64,000 nucleotides of DNA from Taiwanofungus camphoratus (lineage: Eukaryota; Basidiomycota; Agaricomycetes; Polyporales; Taiwanofungaceae): NCBI GenBank assembly GCA_003999685.1, contig CP021232.1:310001-374000 (forward strand), read 5' to 3'. The translations under genes were made by a program, and so were the position numbers. This document shows, one piece after another, positions 22,959-34,177 of this stretch. Below the pieces are notes generated by a model, which was not told the origin of the DNA, ran no database searches, and saw only the letters and a list, made by a program, of their open reading frames with translations. Positions within the stretch are counted from its first letter, which is position 1. Each line of letters begins with the position of its first letter.

Positions 22959-24062
22959 TCAACGGGTACATCCAAAGGGATGTGCAATGTAATCGAGATG
23001 CTTCACATCTTCAATGTGAGCTGGGAGAGTAGTGAAGATAACCAACACATATCGTTTACTGTGAGAAACTGCATGCATGTACTCTGAGAAATGTTCAGGT
23101 GTTTTCTCAAAATAGAGTGAAGATATGTATGAAGCGACAATGTAAATGTACTTACCAACTATCATCTCCGGTTCAGGAGTATCAGAAACCGTGACACCAA
23201 ACGTGAGACTACGAAGTGATGCACCGGCGGCTGCGCACAACTGTCCGATACCGATGGATTCTACATCTTGTAACACAATGGGATTTGGTAAATATTTGGC
23301 TCCAGTAACCATCTCCTGCAGGAATATATTGTACTTCATTACCACAGTGAACCAGTGGAAGAGATCAGCAGCCCAAGGTTCATTTGGCGGAAAAACTGTT
23401 AGAAATGTCAGCCTCATGTGCGACGCAGATCGTTCGAAACAACGTGAGTTGTATCGACTACTACTCCAACTGAGGGAAGTCAAGTGCAGAAGAGAAAGGT
23501 GCGGAAAAGAGCATATAAGAATGCTGAACCCTCCAAGTGACCTAAACGAGGCACCCGTGATTTCGAGCTCTGTGATGGAAGTAAATTCCGAGAGGAACAA
23601 GAAGTAATTGTGATCGAGCGGTGCAGATTGCCACTCGGCCTCTAAGAACTCCAACCGATACACTCTGGTCGCTCTGCGTGTGACTTCTGCTGGGAATGCC
23701 GCAAGTATGAATGGCACTTCGGTATCCGTCTTTGAAATGAACCTTGCAGGTTACACACGTAAGTCTTCGATGCAACGGCCCAAGTATGGTTTGAGAGCAA
23801 GGAGCTTCGAGAGACCACTCAACTGGCTCCGACATTCGAGTGTTACGTATCAGACCAAATTCTGTGGACTCCTCGGGTACCAAGAGCGGCACATTAATGC
23901 GCAGGCTAGTAAGGTGTTCTTGTCCCATGAGTTTACCCAAACAATGATGTTTTCACAAATCTCGATGGGGAAGACCGGTCGAGGGAGGAGCATTATTCGT
24001 CGGCCTAATAGAGTCTGAGTTTGTGACGAAGGTGGTGCAAACAACGGTTGTGGTGAGGACAT
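22959..24062 (-). pseudogene. F-box/LRR-like gene with two in-frame stops
   Basis: The first true ATG is at 24062 (MSSPQPLFAPPSSQTQ). An F-box follows: FPIEICENIIVWV, NTLLACALMCRSWYPRS. It is nearly the same as the fragment at 1756-2202, which reads LLACALTCRDWYPRS. The same frame runs on for about 370 codons through LSGLSKLLALKPYL, a family block ending in RLEFLEAEWQ, and leucine-rich strands. It is interrupted by TGA at 23850-23852 and TAA at 23751-23753. At the TGA the paralogue has a sense codon (NLLYSVVL against NLV-stop-YVTL). Neither stop sits in a plausible intron. A GT donor follows EPEMIV near 23159, and the frame closes at 22959. It is probably a recently inactivated member of a large family; sequencing error is the alternative. 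Confidence 0.6.
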
Positions 24063-25684
24063 TGATGTAGATGATGACTGGTGTGACAGTGAAGATGACA
24101 ATGAAACCACGTGTAAGGGATGTGACAAGGGTAGCAATAAGGACGACAGCTGTGGCGGGGGAGGGGGGGAGAGGGCGACGTGAATGAGTGAATGATGCTG
24201 TCCCAGGAAAGCCTGCAGCGGGCGGCGATAAAGGAACTATCTGAGATCTCATTGAAAGACTGGATGGTGGGTCGGTTCGAAGTAACGGCGTAGGGACCTC
24301 AATGCGGACTAGATAGGGGGCGCCCACGATATCATAGGACTCATTTGGTATTACTTTGTCTTCCTCCCATCGCTTTGTGAGTCGTTGGCTGTGATCGGCC
24401 TTACAACTCGGTGTGAATTGATCTGTAGGAGAGAATATTGGAATCTTGCATTCAAGCATACTTGATTCTTTTCAGGTGACTAATACTTTCCAGGAGGTAA
24501 AGTTGTATGGCAATTGCACGCTGGTGGGATGGAAGTAAGTTAAGTTGGAAACAAGTATTTGTAGGCACAAGCTGTTAGCACCCTGCTATGAGCACCCTGC
24601 TATGCGCACTGCTTCGCTGAAAGCCGAAAAGCACTGCTCAGAAAGGCCCATAAACCTAATAAGCTCAGATATGATCAAGACTTACGCTCTGGGCCCACGC
24701 CATTACAATTGACGCTGGATGATATACAACTCCTGCATCGACTTCTATCCTTTTCTAGGGAATATGATATCCAGTTGCCCCGGTGCATGACAAGATACAC
24801 CTCTCTCTCGTGGAGTTGAAATATACATTATGTGGCTCTATCAGGTGTGCTCCGTGCTGACATGATATAACGTAGGCTCGATACTTATATGAAGCCAACG
24901 GATCGCATTCAGTGAGACGACTGACGGGACGCGAGTCTGTGCACATCCAGTCCACATCGAGCCGAGGATATGGTCTTCCGCCTTCGTGGCTCACTTGACC
25001 GTTCTGCAGAAACAGTACCCCCGATGGGGGGGATAGGTTTCGCGGTGACTATCGTTGGTGCCACTTGTCGATTGAGGCGTTTGGATGTATGATGTCCAAG
25101 GGAGCACGCAGGGCATCGCAGAAATTGTAGATGTGCGGCACCGATAGTTTAAGGCGATCTCCTCTTGCCAATTGAGGATACTTGCGCGTCTACCCTGACT
25201 TCTGGCTCTGTTCCTCATCTGTGTTCTGTGTGCGTGAAGATTTTAATATCCTCCCGGACTCGGAGTCCAGCTCGAAAGAGATGGTTCAAAAAGCGCACCG
25301 CCACCAACATTTTGTTGATGGAACCGTTGAGTGCAGCCGTGTCTGAGCAGGCGTCCTGGTCTTCTCGAGCAGGGGTGAGCACTGGTTCTCAGAGAATAGG
25401 ATCTGAAGAAGTCTCAAGCGATCACGGCCCCTGGCGTAAGTATCTGCGACAAGTAGTACCTTCCTACACTCATGATACATGAATATTGAATGGCCGAATC
25501 TGTAACATAACATTTCGAGGGATTGTTATATAATGGTTATTTATTTGTGTTATGACAAGACACCTAAAAAGTACGGAAATTCACTTGTAGCTTCTTAGAC
25601 CTCGTTTGAACGTTTGGCCGTCGTCAACACCACCGACGTCGACGACGAGCATTGGCACCTAGCAGGTGGCGAGACTCATAAACT
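24063..25684. other. Gene-free interval between the F-box relic and LCB2
   Basis: A minus-strand open frame of 168 codons overlaps the left part (23953-24459) and includes a hydrophobic stretch, but it shares bases with the F-box frame and has no recognisable family, so I do not call it. A perfect direct repeat AGCACCCTGCTATG lies twice in tandem at about 24577-24605. The right part is the LCB2 promoter. Confidence 0.4.
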
Positions 25685-27925
25685 ATGCCTTCGCCTATGG
25701 CCATACAACCGGCGTCGCCGACTCCGTCGATATTCAAGAAAAAGTCGTCGTCTGCCATGTCCACCGCCGCCTCCTACCTGTCTGCGGTTTCCGAGGCTGA
25801 CGCTCGTGCTAGAGCTCACGTTGTCACCCACGGTGCGACGCCCGCCTCGACTCCAGCGTTGTCATTGTCGTCGTCTGTCACGTCGTCGTCAGAAGACACT
25901 GTTCTCGACGAGAACGGGCTGGACTATGCGGACGGCCTCTCGTATCCTCGTGTCCCTCCGACCTCTGAGCAGGTCTTCACGACCATGCACTCCGAGTTTG
26001 GCCACTGTGCCAACGAGAACCATCGATACACCTCGCAGCACCGCGCTGGCACGCAGTACAAGAGCTACCCTGAGCAGGACCCGCCTTACTACATCCTCCT
26101 CACGACTTACATGAGCTACCTGTTGGTCATCATTCTCGGCCATATCCGGGATTTTTTCGGGAAGCGTTTGCGAACTTCCTCGTACAAGCATCTTATGTCT
26201 CAGGATGTGAGTGTTCTCCATTTAGCGTGGGAATCGCAGTATTTGCCATACCGGTTACGCCGCTACAGCTGCAACTGCGGCGGCGGAGCAATTCTCTGCA
26301 GTTACAAGAACGAGCGATCATATCCTGCGCATGTCGAATACCGCTTCTAACGTATTTGGCAGGGATATGCGGCGCTTAACTCGGACTTCGATTCGTTCTA
26401 CACGCGGCGACTGAAATTACGGATCGACGACTGCTTCTCCCACCCGACGACGGGCGTGCCGGGGCGGACGATTGTCCTACTAGACCGCTACTCGCCCGAC
26501 TACAATAAGACGATGATGCCCACGGGGACCCGGACGCGGGGACTGAACATCTCGTCGTACAATTACCTCGGGTTCGCGGAGGCAAGGGGTGCCTGTGCGG
26601 ACGCGGTGCAGGCGTCCGTAATGAAGTACGGCGTCTCCGCGGGCGGGTCGCGCCTCGAGAGCGGCAGCCTGGACCTGCACACGCAGGCGGAGACACTTGT
26701 CGCGCGGTTCGTCGGCCAGGAGGACGCGCTGATCAGTTCGATGGGCTTTGCGACGAACTCGACGATCATCCCTGCGCTGGTCGGCAAGGGTAGTTTGGTC
26801 ATTTCTGACGAGTTGAACCACGCGTCTATTCGATTCGGCGTTCGTCTGAGTGGTGCAAATGTCAGGATGTTCAAGCACAATGACATGCAGTCGCTCGAGG
26901 CACTGTTGCGAGAGGTCATCAGCCAGGGCCAGCCGAAGACGCACCGACCGTGGAAGAAGATTTTACTCATCGTCGAGGGTCTGTTTAGTATGGAGGGTAC
27001 TCTGGCGAACTTGCCTGTCATTCTTGAGCTTAAAAAGAAGTACAAAGTGCGTGGGACTTCTTGTTTCGTCTGTTCAGTATTGACATTCTTCGTCTAGTTC
27101 TATCTCTTCGTCGACGAGGCACACTCCATTGGTGCCCTTGGCCCACATGGCCGAGGTGTTGCTGACTATTTCGGTGTTTCGCCCCGCTCGATTGACATCC
27201 TCATGGGTACATTTACAAAGTCATTCGGTGCCGCCGGCGGGTACATCGCTGGCAACAAGGCACTTGTTGATCGTCTCCGTGTACATGGGCACTCCGGCGC
27301 CTATGCCGAGGCGATGAGTCCGCCCGTGCTCACTCAGGTCATTGCCAGTATGGCCAGCATCATGGGAGTCTCACAGCCCGCAGAGAAGCCCTCCTCGCCC
27401 TCACTCGCTCTTCTCCACAAAACGGAAGGCCTTTTGGCGGAAAATGATCAATATCCTGGCACAGCCCCCGTTTCTTCCCTGCCTACGTGGATGCCCCTTG
27501 CTCCGAGCCTGGTAGATGGCTCAGAGGGACGCATGCGCCTTCGTCGGCTCGCGTTCAACGCGCGCTACCTCAACCGCGGTCTACGTAAACTCGGCTTTAT
27601 CACGTACGGCCACGACGATTCGCCCGTGGTCCCACTCCTCCTGTTCCACCCGGGAAAGATGGCCGTGTTCAGTCGCATGATGCGTACGCGCCCTATCCCC
27701 ATCGTCATCGTCGTCGTCGCATACCCTGCGACGCCCCTAGTAACGTCTCGCGTGCGCTTCTGCGTGAGTGCCGCGCACACGAAGGAGGATGTGGATGTGG
27801 TGCTGACCGCTTGCAGCGAGATTGGAGACTTACTGGACTTGAAGCAAGGTAATGGAGAGCGCTGGCCGCTGGAGGAGATCATTTCGCGGGCAGTCGAGCT
27901 TGTACACATGCCGGAGGTGGCTTAA
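25685..27925 (+). CDS. LCB2: Serine palmitoyltransferase subunit 2
   Basis: This is the catalytic subunit of the ER enzyme that condenses serine and palmitoyl-CoA to 3-ketosphinganine, the first step of sphingolipid synthesis. The three exons 25685-26206, 26363-27046 and 27098-27925 join in phase to 677 residues, somewhat longer than the yeast protein because of a Ser/Ala-rich N-terminus of about 110 residues. A membrane segment, YYILLTTYMSYLLVIILGHI, precedes the catalytic domain. The alpha-oxoamine synthase core shows LNISSYNYLGFAEA, GVSAGGSRLESGSLDLH, the cofactor-stacking SDELNHASIRFGVRLSGA, VEGLFSMEGTLANLP, VDEAHSIGALGPHGRGV with the pyridine-N Asp, and GTFTKSFGAAGGYIAG with the PLP Lys. 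The C-terminal domain has RVRFCVSAAHTKEDVD. Introns are 156 and 51 nt. Confidence 0.96.
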
Positions 27926-28398
27926 AGGGTGTGGACCGGAAAGAAAGCAATATAGCTTTCAACGCTCCGCCTATGTCTGCGACGGATGGTCTTTCACTGA
28001 CGCGACGGCATCCTCGATAAATGGAACGTGTAGACTTGTTTATTTGATCGTAACTGCTTATTGTACATTCGCCTTCGAATCGCCTAGGCCATCCTTGTAT
28101 ATATACCCTTTAGAGTACTGCTTTTTAGTGTACTGATCCTGTCGTCTGCGATTAGCCATGTAATCAAAGGTACGGCGTTCGTGTAGCAGGATTATTGTCA
28201 CCTTGCGTCTTCGATTGTGGAAGCTCAGAATTTTACAGAACTAAGAAGGATAATACACTTATATGTGCAAAGCTGAAAAAACACCTTCGGAACTCTGCAA
28301 TAATTAATACATACTTAGCACAGTGAGTAAACAGTCAATCTGCAGCGAAACATCTATCGTGCTGCAGTGCACGACGTCTATGTGATCCTGGTAACATG
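27926..28398. other. Convergent 3' flanks of LCB2 and the SUZ-domain gene
   Basis: This interval is AT-rich with no gene visible. It presumably holds both 3' UTRs. Confidence 0.5.
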
Positions 28399-29176
28399 TC
28401 ACCCTCGGTGGGTCCCTCCTGTTCCCCTTCTATTTGTGAAACCTCTCGATCCCCTCGCGTCCGTGGTTTTGACCGATTCAGTAGCTGTATCCGGACCGCG
28501 GGGTTCACGGATAATGTCTGACCTAGACCTGCCTTGTACATCTCCGCAGGAAAACTGGCAAGACGAGTCTCCGTCTCTAGAGGCCGGACCTCCATCCCGA
28601 CTGACATCATTATTACGACTAACGACACCGCGACTAGATGTGCTTTCTTGTTTGAATATTCGCTCTCGAGCTTCCTGGTACTGTCTCTCCCTTTCGGCGT
28701 ATGATTTCTGTGCATCGGACCCTGCGGCAGAAGGAATAGATGCAGCCGGCGCAGCAGTCGGACGTTTGAGGATGCGAAGAGTCGGCTGAAAGGCAGCAGG
28801 AGGCGGGGACACTACAGTAGTCGTGCTCGATGCGGATATCACCAATTCGGGCATAGGAGCTTTCTGATTTCTGGACGTATTGGTGTACGCATTCCGATTA
28901 CAGGTCCGGGGGGCAGACTTAGGATCTGGCGTTACAGTGAGAATTTAGCACTCACGCATCCTCCCACAATTTCTGCTGATCCTCGACTTCTTCATCGTCG
29001 TCATCGTCGTCCCAATCATTTGGGATTGCTTGCGCAGGCGCCGTGCGTCGCTGGGAACTTGGAAGAGGGCCTGGCTGACGTCCGTTGTCTAGTCATCTGT
29101 TACATCATATCACTAATGAACTCACAAAAGTATGATCCCAGGAGTCGCTAGAAGTGCTTGCGCTCGCCACCGACAT
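28399..29176 (-). CDS. SUZ-domain protein (SUZRD1-like)
   Basis: The start at 29176 gives MSVASASTSSDSWDHTF. A second exon contains QPGPLPSSQRRTAPAQAIP, then an acidic run NDWDDDDDDEEVEDQQKLWE. A third, joined through a GT donor after WEDA and a CCAG acceptor, begins NQKAPMPELVISAS. The third exon carries LRILKRPTAA and SYAERERQYQEARERIF, which match the SUZ RNA-binding motif, and a later REPRGPD resembling a SUZ-C element. Small proteins of this kind bind RNA in yeast and animals. The second junction is in phase. The first (near 29110-29125) is not resolved: the evident intron would be under 40 nt and leaves a phase mismatch, so exon 1 may differ. The function beyond RNA binding is unknown. 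Confidence 0.72.
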
Positions 29177-29588
29177 TTGTCTTAGTCAAAGATCTTCGCT
29201 TATGCTGCAATGGATTGGGATGTATTCAGATGAACGCCCGTAGAAATGCAGCTTGTACAGAGAACACTGCTAGACGCCGTCAAACTCCTGAGTGGAATAC
29301 CTTCAGGCCAGAAACTCAACTCCCGTAAAGAGAAATTTGTTAGAAAATCAATAAACTCAGAATGAGCGTTCAAATTCCAAGCTAGTGCCGCAGCACCGCA
29401 AGTTTCATCACATGACTTATTGTCGAATGCACATGTGCTTAAATACTTATTTGGACGTATCTGTACTCATCTAAACTGTCCTACTCAGATAAAGGCTTAC
29501 TGGACCAGCCGTTATTTTGGAAACGTCGTGCACTCAGTTTTAGAGTCTCAATGGAAACAATTATTTGATCTACCACCTTAGGATTCGC
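29177..29588. other. Intergenic, upstream of the SUZ-domain gene
   Basis: AT-rich; I see no gene. Confidence 0.4.
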
Positions 29589-29712
29589 ATGAGGAAAAAT
29601 GCAGGTAACTATGTAGCTGGATTTGCTACGTCCGCAATCTATAGCGCTATATAGTGCTACAGATTTGGTTGTAGTTGCCGTAGCATCAGGAGCTACCCTG
29701 ATTTTTCCTGAT
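29589..29712. mobile_element. 124-bp foldback MITE, copy 1
   Basis: This copy is the same length as copy 2 at 32527-32650 and matches it at 119 of 124 positions without gaps, in the same orientation. The ends are inverted: ATGAGGAAAAATGCAGGTA at the left and the reverse complement of ATCAGGAAAAATCAGGGTA at the right. The inner sequence is itself partly palindromic (TATAGCGCTATATAGTGCTA). It has no coding capacity. I could not find a convincing target-site duplication, so the superfamily is open. Confidence 0.8.
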
Positions 29713-29926
29713 GCGAGGCTAGATCGCAGCCCAAGCCAGAGTATCCGGAAACTGGCAGCTTACCTGTTAGCTTAGCCGTGCATGAGAAGGCTTGCTATGA
29801 TCAGTGGGAAATTCATTGGCTGATGGATCATGAAGGAAAGCTGTCTCAAGACTGAGGTAAGGTGATGGCCAAGTGGTTACTAGTACAATATTGTTCCGTC
29901 ATCTAACTGATATCACGATGTTCTAC
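29713..29926. other. 3' flank of the acyltransferase gene
   Basis: Short interval with no gene visible. Confidence 0.4.
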
Positions 29927-31339
29927 TTAATACATACTTTGGGGTACAGCGAGCGCGAGTCTAGTCATGGCCGTGGTGCCTACATTGCGAACAAGAAGTA
30001 GAGTCTTTATGGGTGAGAAGGGAAGGACGTCTGTATGTACTATCCCCTCTCGCAATGCCCAATCAATATACCAAGGGGCCGAAATGCTGAACCACACAAA
30101 CACCCACACATACCCAACGATGCGCGCCAAGGACCCCGACTTTCCCTCATCGACTCCGATTCTCCGTGCAATGCTAATGATCACGTCTTCAAAGGTGATT
30201 GCGGCCGCCTGCGCAATGAAGAAAGGGAAAGACGAGCCAAATAAATCCCTTCTCGCCATCAGATCGCCGCCGCAATGCATGAGGCCCGATACGATGAACG
30301 CGATATATAATTGGGTCTGAGACGACACCCACGACCCCGAGGGGAGTCTCAGCGTACGACAAACGCACTTCCCATAAGCGCTCACATACTGATCAAGGCA
30401 TCGTTCAAACAAAAAAACAACTCGAGGGAGAGAACCAGACTCACGCGACGAATTAGCTGATGCCATGTCCGTCTGTGGCTCGATGAGATAAGAGTCGGTC
30501 GATTGAAAAATCGTGGATGCTCACCCCCAGAAGCGTCTTACAGTATATGCATCAGCCCAAGATCCATACAAATCCGGCCAGTCCTTGGGTTCGGATAGGC
30601 CAAGAGTGACAAGGACGACCGAGAGCAGTGAATACCGCATGTCCATCATCCCAAATGGCATGCTGAACCGCGCAAGGATGTTGACACAACGCCAAACGTA
30701 ACCCTGCGCACCGACTGATAACGCGTTCTCGCCTCTCAGCGAGAAGAGCGGATTATTGCGCTGATAAGTTGCTGCGGCGTCAAGTAAAAAGACGTATCGG
30801 GACACGCGCAGCAGTCGCATGCGGACGAACTTCCATCGCGTCTCACTCGGGCGGGCGGGGACATTGGCAACCTGTTGTTGAGGATATTTAGAAGGCACAG
30901 AGGCGAAGATAAGTCAGACATGATCGCATCCGTCCACCTAGGCTTGAAGACTTACATGATAGTTCCACCCGACTCCGCGGTGGTTCTGAAGCACACAAAG
31001 CGCCGAGTACACGCGGCGTAGAATTGGGCGCGATGCTGGAGCCACAGCGTCTTGTTCGTGACGGAAGTTTTCAAGGGGATTCGTGAGCCAAAGAAGATAG
31101 GTCGCAGTCAAAATTTGCCCAAATATAGTACAGCCCATGCTGTAGTCTTCCAATATGGTGCCTGTTGTGGTGAACACGACCACATGAAAACCGATGGAAA
31201 TATATAGAATGAATGTTGCCAAGCGCATTGGCCAACGTGGCCAGACTGCAATAAGACAGGATAGCATAGCGTTTGTCACAAGGAAGAAGGGTAGCACTGG
31301 TAGACGGGGGGCGTCCTTGGTTTGCATTAGGAGGTTCAT
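29927..31339 (-). CDS. Wax-synthase-like membrane-bound O-acyltransferase
   Basis: This is a multi-pass membrane acyltransferase of the fungal wax-synthase/TRI7-like group, whose members acylate terpenoid or polyketide alcohols or fatty alcohols; the acceptor here is unknown. The four exons 31339-30956, 30871-30525, 30472-30445 and 30388-29927 join in phase to 406 residues, the usual family length. Visible are N-terminal hydrophobic helices (PFFLVTNAMLSCLIAVW), the family block GVGWNYHVANVPARP, DWPDLYGSWADAYTVRRFW, the signature GRTWHQLIRR on a 28-nt microexon, and the probable active-site His in IAFIVSGLMHCGGD. C-terminal helices follow. The neighbourhood holds no terpene cyclase, P450 or other tailoring gene, so a cluster role is not supported. 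It is flanked by two copies of the same MITE. Confidence 0.85.
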
Positions 31340-32526
31340 CTCAAACGCAAGAACGACGACGGGTTATAAGTCTCTACAGCCGCATCAAGAGTGTATGAAC
31401 TGTTCCGGACTCCAGCAAAAAAACGGAATAAGTCTATAGCTGACGCGCCGAAGCAGTGCAGATCCTCGTATTCTTGATCAGAGAAAGGTGACAGTGGCAA
31501 TAGAGAAGGCTAGCGTCTTGCAGTCCTCCCGGGTGATTAAAGCGGGAGACGGTTGATCTGATCCCGCAAAGCCTTTATATTAGACTCAAGGACGTTCTTG
31601 GATCGCAGAATCCGGGTACTGTCATTCACCTGAAGTCCAGGTGCACACGATTCGGTTCCCACTGCAGGAATGAACCTCACAGAGAGGATAGTGGCGCCAT
31701 GTCAGGTCTGCGTCAAATGATGCTGACGTCCCATTGTGCTTCTGGGCGGCCCGTTTTGAATAAGCTACATAACGACCAGAGTGGTGGGCCACGACTGCGG
31801 TAATAAGGGGCAGAATGAGGCATCAAGGGAAAGCAGCCAGGAAGTATTGCAAAAACTCTTCAGCATGTGGAGGGAAACAGAAGGATGAGGATTTCTGTCA
31901 CAAAAACAATCAGATGATGGTGAAGATTCGGCTGAAATCAATAAATACCTAGTTTCCCGAAGGCGATGTAGACAACCCCTTCAACCTTTGCAGGCTCTGG
32001 GTATCCTTATCTGACCTTCCTAATTGAGCCGCAGTCACGGTCGCATAGCTTTCAATCAGTTGTCTGTGTCCTACGTACCTATATCCATTTATCTTGAATT
32101 TACACGGCAAACGCAGTGGGGAAGAAGCATGTCAGTCAACGACCGGAAATGCGCTGAGTATGCTATTCGTCGTGAACATGCCGTAAAGCCCATGGGAATT
32201 GAACCTCTGCCAAGCAAGACAGGTGATTTGAGAGAAGCAGAGATATAACGACGGGCGTGGGTACTCCTGCTGCTGTGTTCGCGTTTGCCGATGCATTTGC
32301 ATTGTGCCACAGCGGAGACCATTCGAATATCAGGTTCTGAGCCAAGTAGAATTGCAGGCCCGAGAAACGCCGGCTCCGGGAGGGTTGCCAACGTCAACGT
32401 CAAAGATCTTGAGATACCGTCTGCTTCATTCGATGGAAAAAAGCGATCACGAGTATGGACCATTCAAGTCGACGAGGGCATGCGATACTCTGGATGGAAG
32501 TGAGCCTTGTCTAATGATCCGCTTCC
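31340..32526. other. Intergenic, upstream of the acyltransferase
   Basis: No gene is recognised. A plus-strand frame at 32285-32503 has unremarkable composition and ends just before MITE copy 2. It could be an exon of an unrecognised or disrupted gene, but I see no domain. Confidence 0.4.
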
Positions 32527-32650
32527 ATCAGGAAAAATGCAGGTAACTATGTAGCTGGATTTGCTACATCCCCAATCTATAGCACTATATAGTGCTACAG
32601 ATTTGGTTGTAGTTGCCGTAGCATCAGGAGCTACCCCGATTTTTCCTGAT
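32527..32650. mobile_element. 124-bp foldback MITE, copy 2
   Basis: Starts ATCAGGAAAAATGCAGGTA and ends with its imperfect inverse. It differs from copy 1 (29589-29712) at five positions. This copy has better-matched terminal inverted repeats than copy 1, whose third base is changed. Together the two bracket the acyltransferase gene. Confidence 0.8.
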
Positions 32651-33562
32651 GTCATAGGTCACGGTGCGGATTGAATAAAGAATTTCTCGATTTGGTCTTT
32701 GGCGTGCAGATCTCGACTCTGCCACCAACACATGTCAAGCCCCGCGTACTCCTTTGGCAATCACAGGATGAAGGGTATAGGTAAGTCATCTTTTGATAGG
32801 CCTGCGCCACTGTGCTTGTTTGTATCGTTGGCAGTCGCATGCAGATCCCCTGTTGATGGAAAACGCAGAAGACCGATGGACCACTTCGTGTGGATATATA
32901 TCACCAGCCTCTGTCCTGTGATAGATTTCGCCGGTTTGGCATGGGTGCACCAATCATCTAAGGTTCGGTCAGCATCGTGGTGGATAGCCCGAAGTACATC
33001 GAATGAAACGTAGGCACAGTAAATGAAAGTCCAAGCTGAGCGGTACTCAACTTAGCATTCGACTTCCGTGGGGACACGGATACAAAGGCGCGAGACGCAT
33101 CAATACTCTCATGGCAGGGTTCAGTCGCCCATCTGGACTTGAGACACTTGTCTTACTCGCAGGGAAATACTATCACTTGTCCAGCTGGCTTTCAAGGTCC
33201 TCGGATCATGTCCAACAAGTGCTAACAGTAACTCGCTCTCCATTCGGACTCATCGACGGCTGCTTACCGTACAATACCCCGGTGAACAAGTTCTGCCAAA
33301 GGTCAAGCTACTACGCTGTTTTGCCTCGCGTACTTGTCCTGCAGGTGCCTGGACCGGTTTGAGAACGACTCAGCCAATTGAGGATGACCTGTGTCGCCCC
33401 GGGCAGCGAAGATCCCAGCTCTATCAGATAACCAACAATATATATTTTTGTATTCGGATGCCTATGGACTTCCATGTCAAGGGCACTCCTATGAATGGAG
33501 GACCTATATTTAACTTGGCCTTTCGAAATCAGCAGTTGAGAGATCGTTCCTAGCTGGCAATA
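32651..33562. other. Intergenic
   Basis: I see no gene or repeat beyond the mobile elements on either side. Confidence 0.4.
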
Positions 33563-33673
33563 CAGTCAATTCCCTCTTAACCCATACCCTTCGGTGGACG
33601 CCGTGAACTGTGGGTTATCAATATATCAGGGAGTATGGGTTTTGAGAGGTATGGGCTAAGAGGGAGTCAACCG
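33563..33673. mobile_element. 111-bp MITE with TA target duplication
   Basis: The left end reads CAGTCAATTCCCTCTTAACC and the reverse complement of the right end reads CGGTTGACTCCCTCTTAGCC. The 26-bp arms match at 21 positions, and a TA dinucleotide flanks each side (33561-33562 and 33674-33675). The TA duplication and short inverted repeats point to a non-autonomous Tc1/mariner-type element, possibly of the pogo/Fot group. It has no coding sequence. Only this copy is in the window. Confidence 0.75.
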
Positions 33674-33675
33674 TA

Positions 33676-34177
33676 TTTGCAATCCGCCCTGGTGGCAAAA
33701 GTAAGCTCGTTATGTGCGCCCCCACTGCTTCAGTCGAGCTTTTGCCCTGCTAGCAAACAATCTTGAACATAGCATACCGTTTCCAGCATTTGCGGTGTAA
33801 GTAAATACTTTACATCATTCGAGTGACTACTGAAGTCTCGACGAGGATCCGTCCTTATCATATACCGATGTACTTTTCGGCATCTGCTCATTACACTTGG
33901 TGCTATCTGTATTGTCGGGGGAGGCAACACACGGACGATTTGGTATTATTACTTCTACAGATGCATGGATGATGGACCGTCTACGGGGAGATATATATTG
34001 GAAACGGCGTGAACATCGTCCCAGAAGGCATCGAAAACTACAGGATACAACAAATTTGCAGACAGCGACAGCTATTACGGGGAAAGTTTGAGCGACTACA
34101 TACACCTCGAAATGGGAAGATACAGAAAATTGATGGGCATAAAGAGACGGATTAAACAATGCCTGATAAAGCCCCTA
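33676..34177. other. 3' flank of the Zn2Cys6 gene
   Basis: AT-rich; I see no gene. Confidence 0.4.

Noticed and set aside
23953-24459. 168-codon minus-strand frame with a hydrophobic C-terminus
   Set aside because: It overlaps the F-box frame on the same strand, and its hydrophobic end is the frame-shifted reading of the Ser-rich F-box leader.
28399-31339. A terpenoid or polyketide biosynthetic cluster around the acyltransferase
   Set aside because: No cyclase, synthase, P450 or oxidoreductase adjoins it. The neighbours are a SUZ-domain gene and mobile-element remnants.
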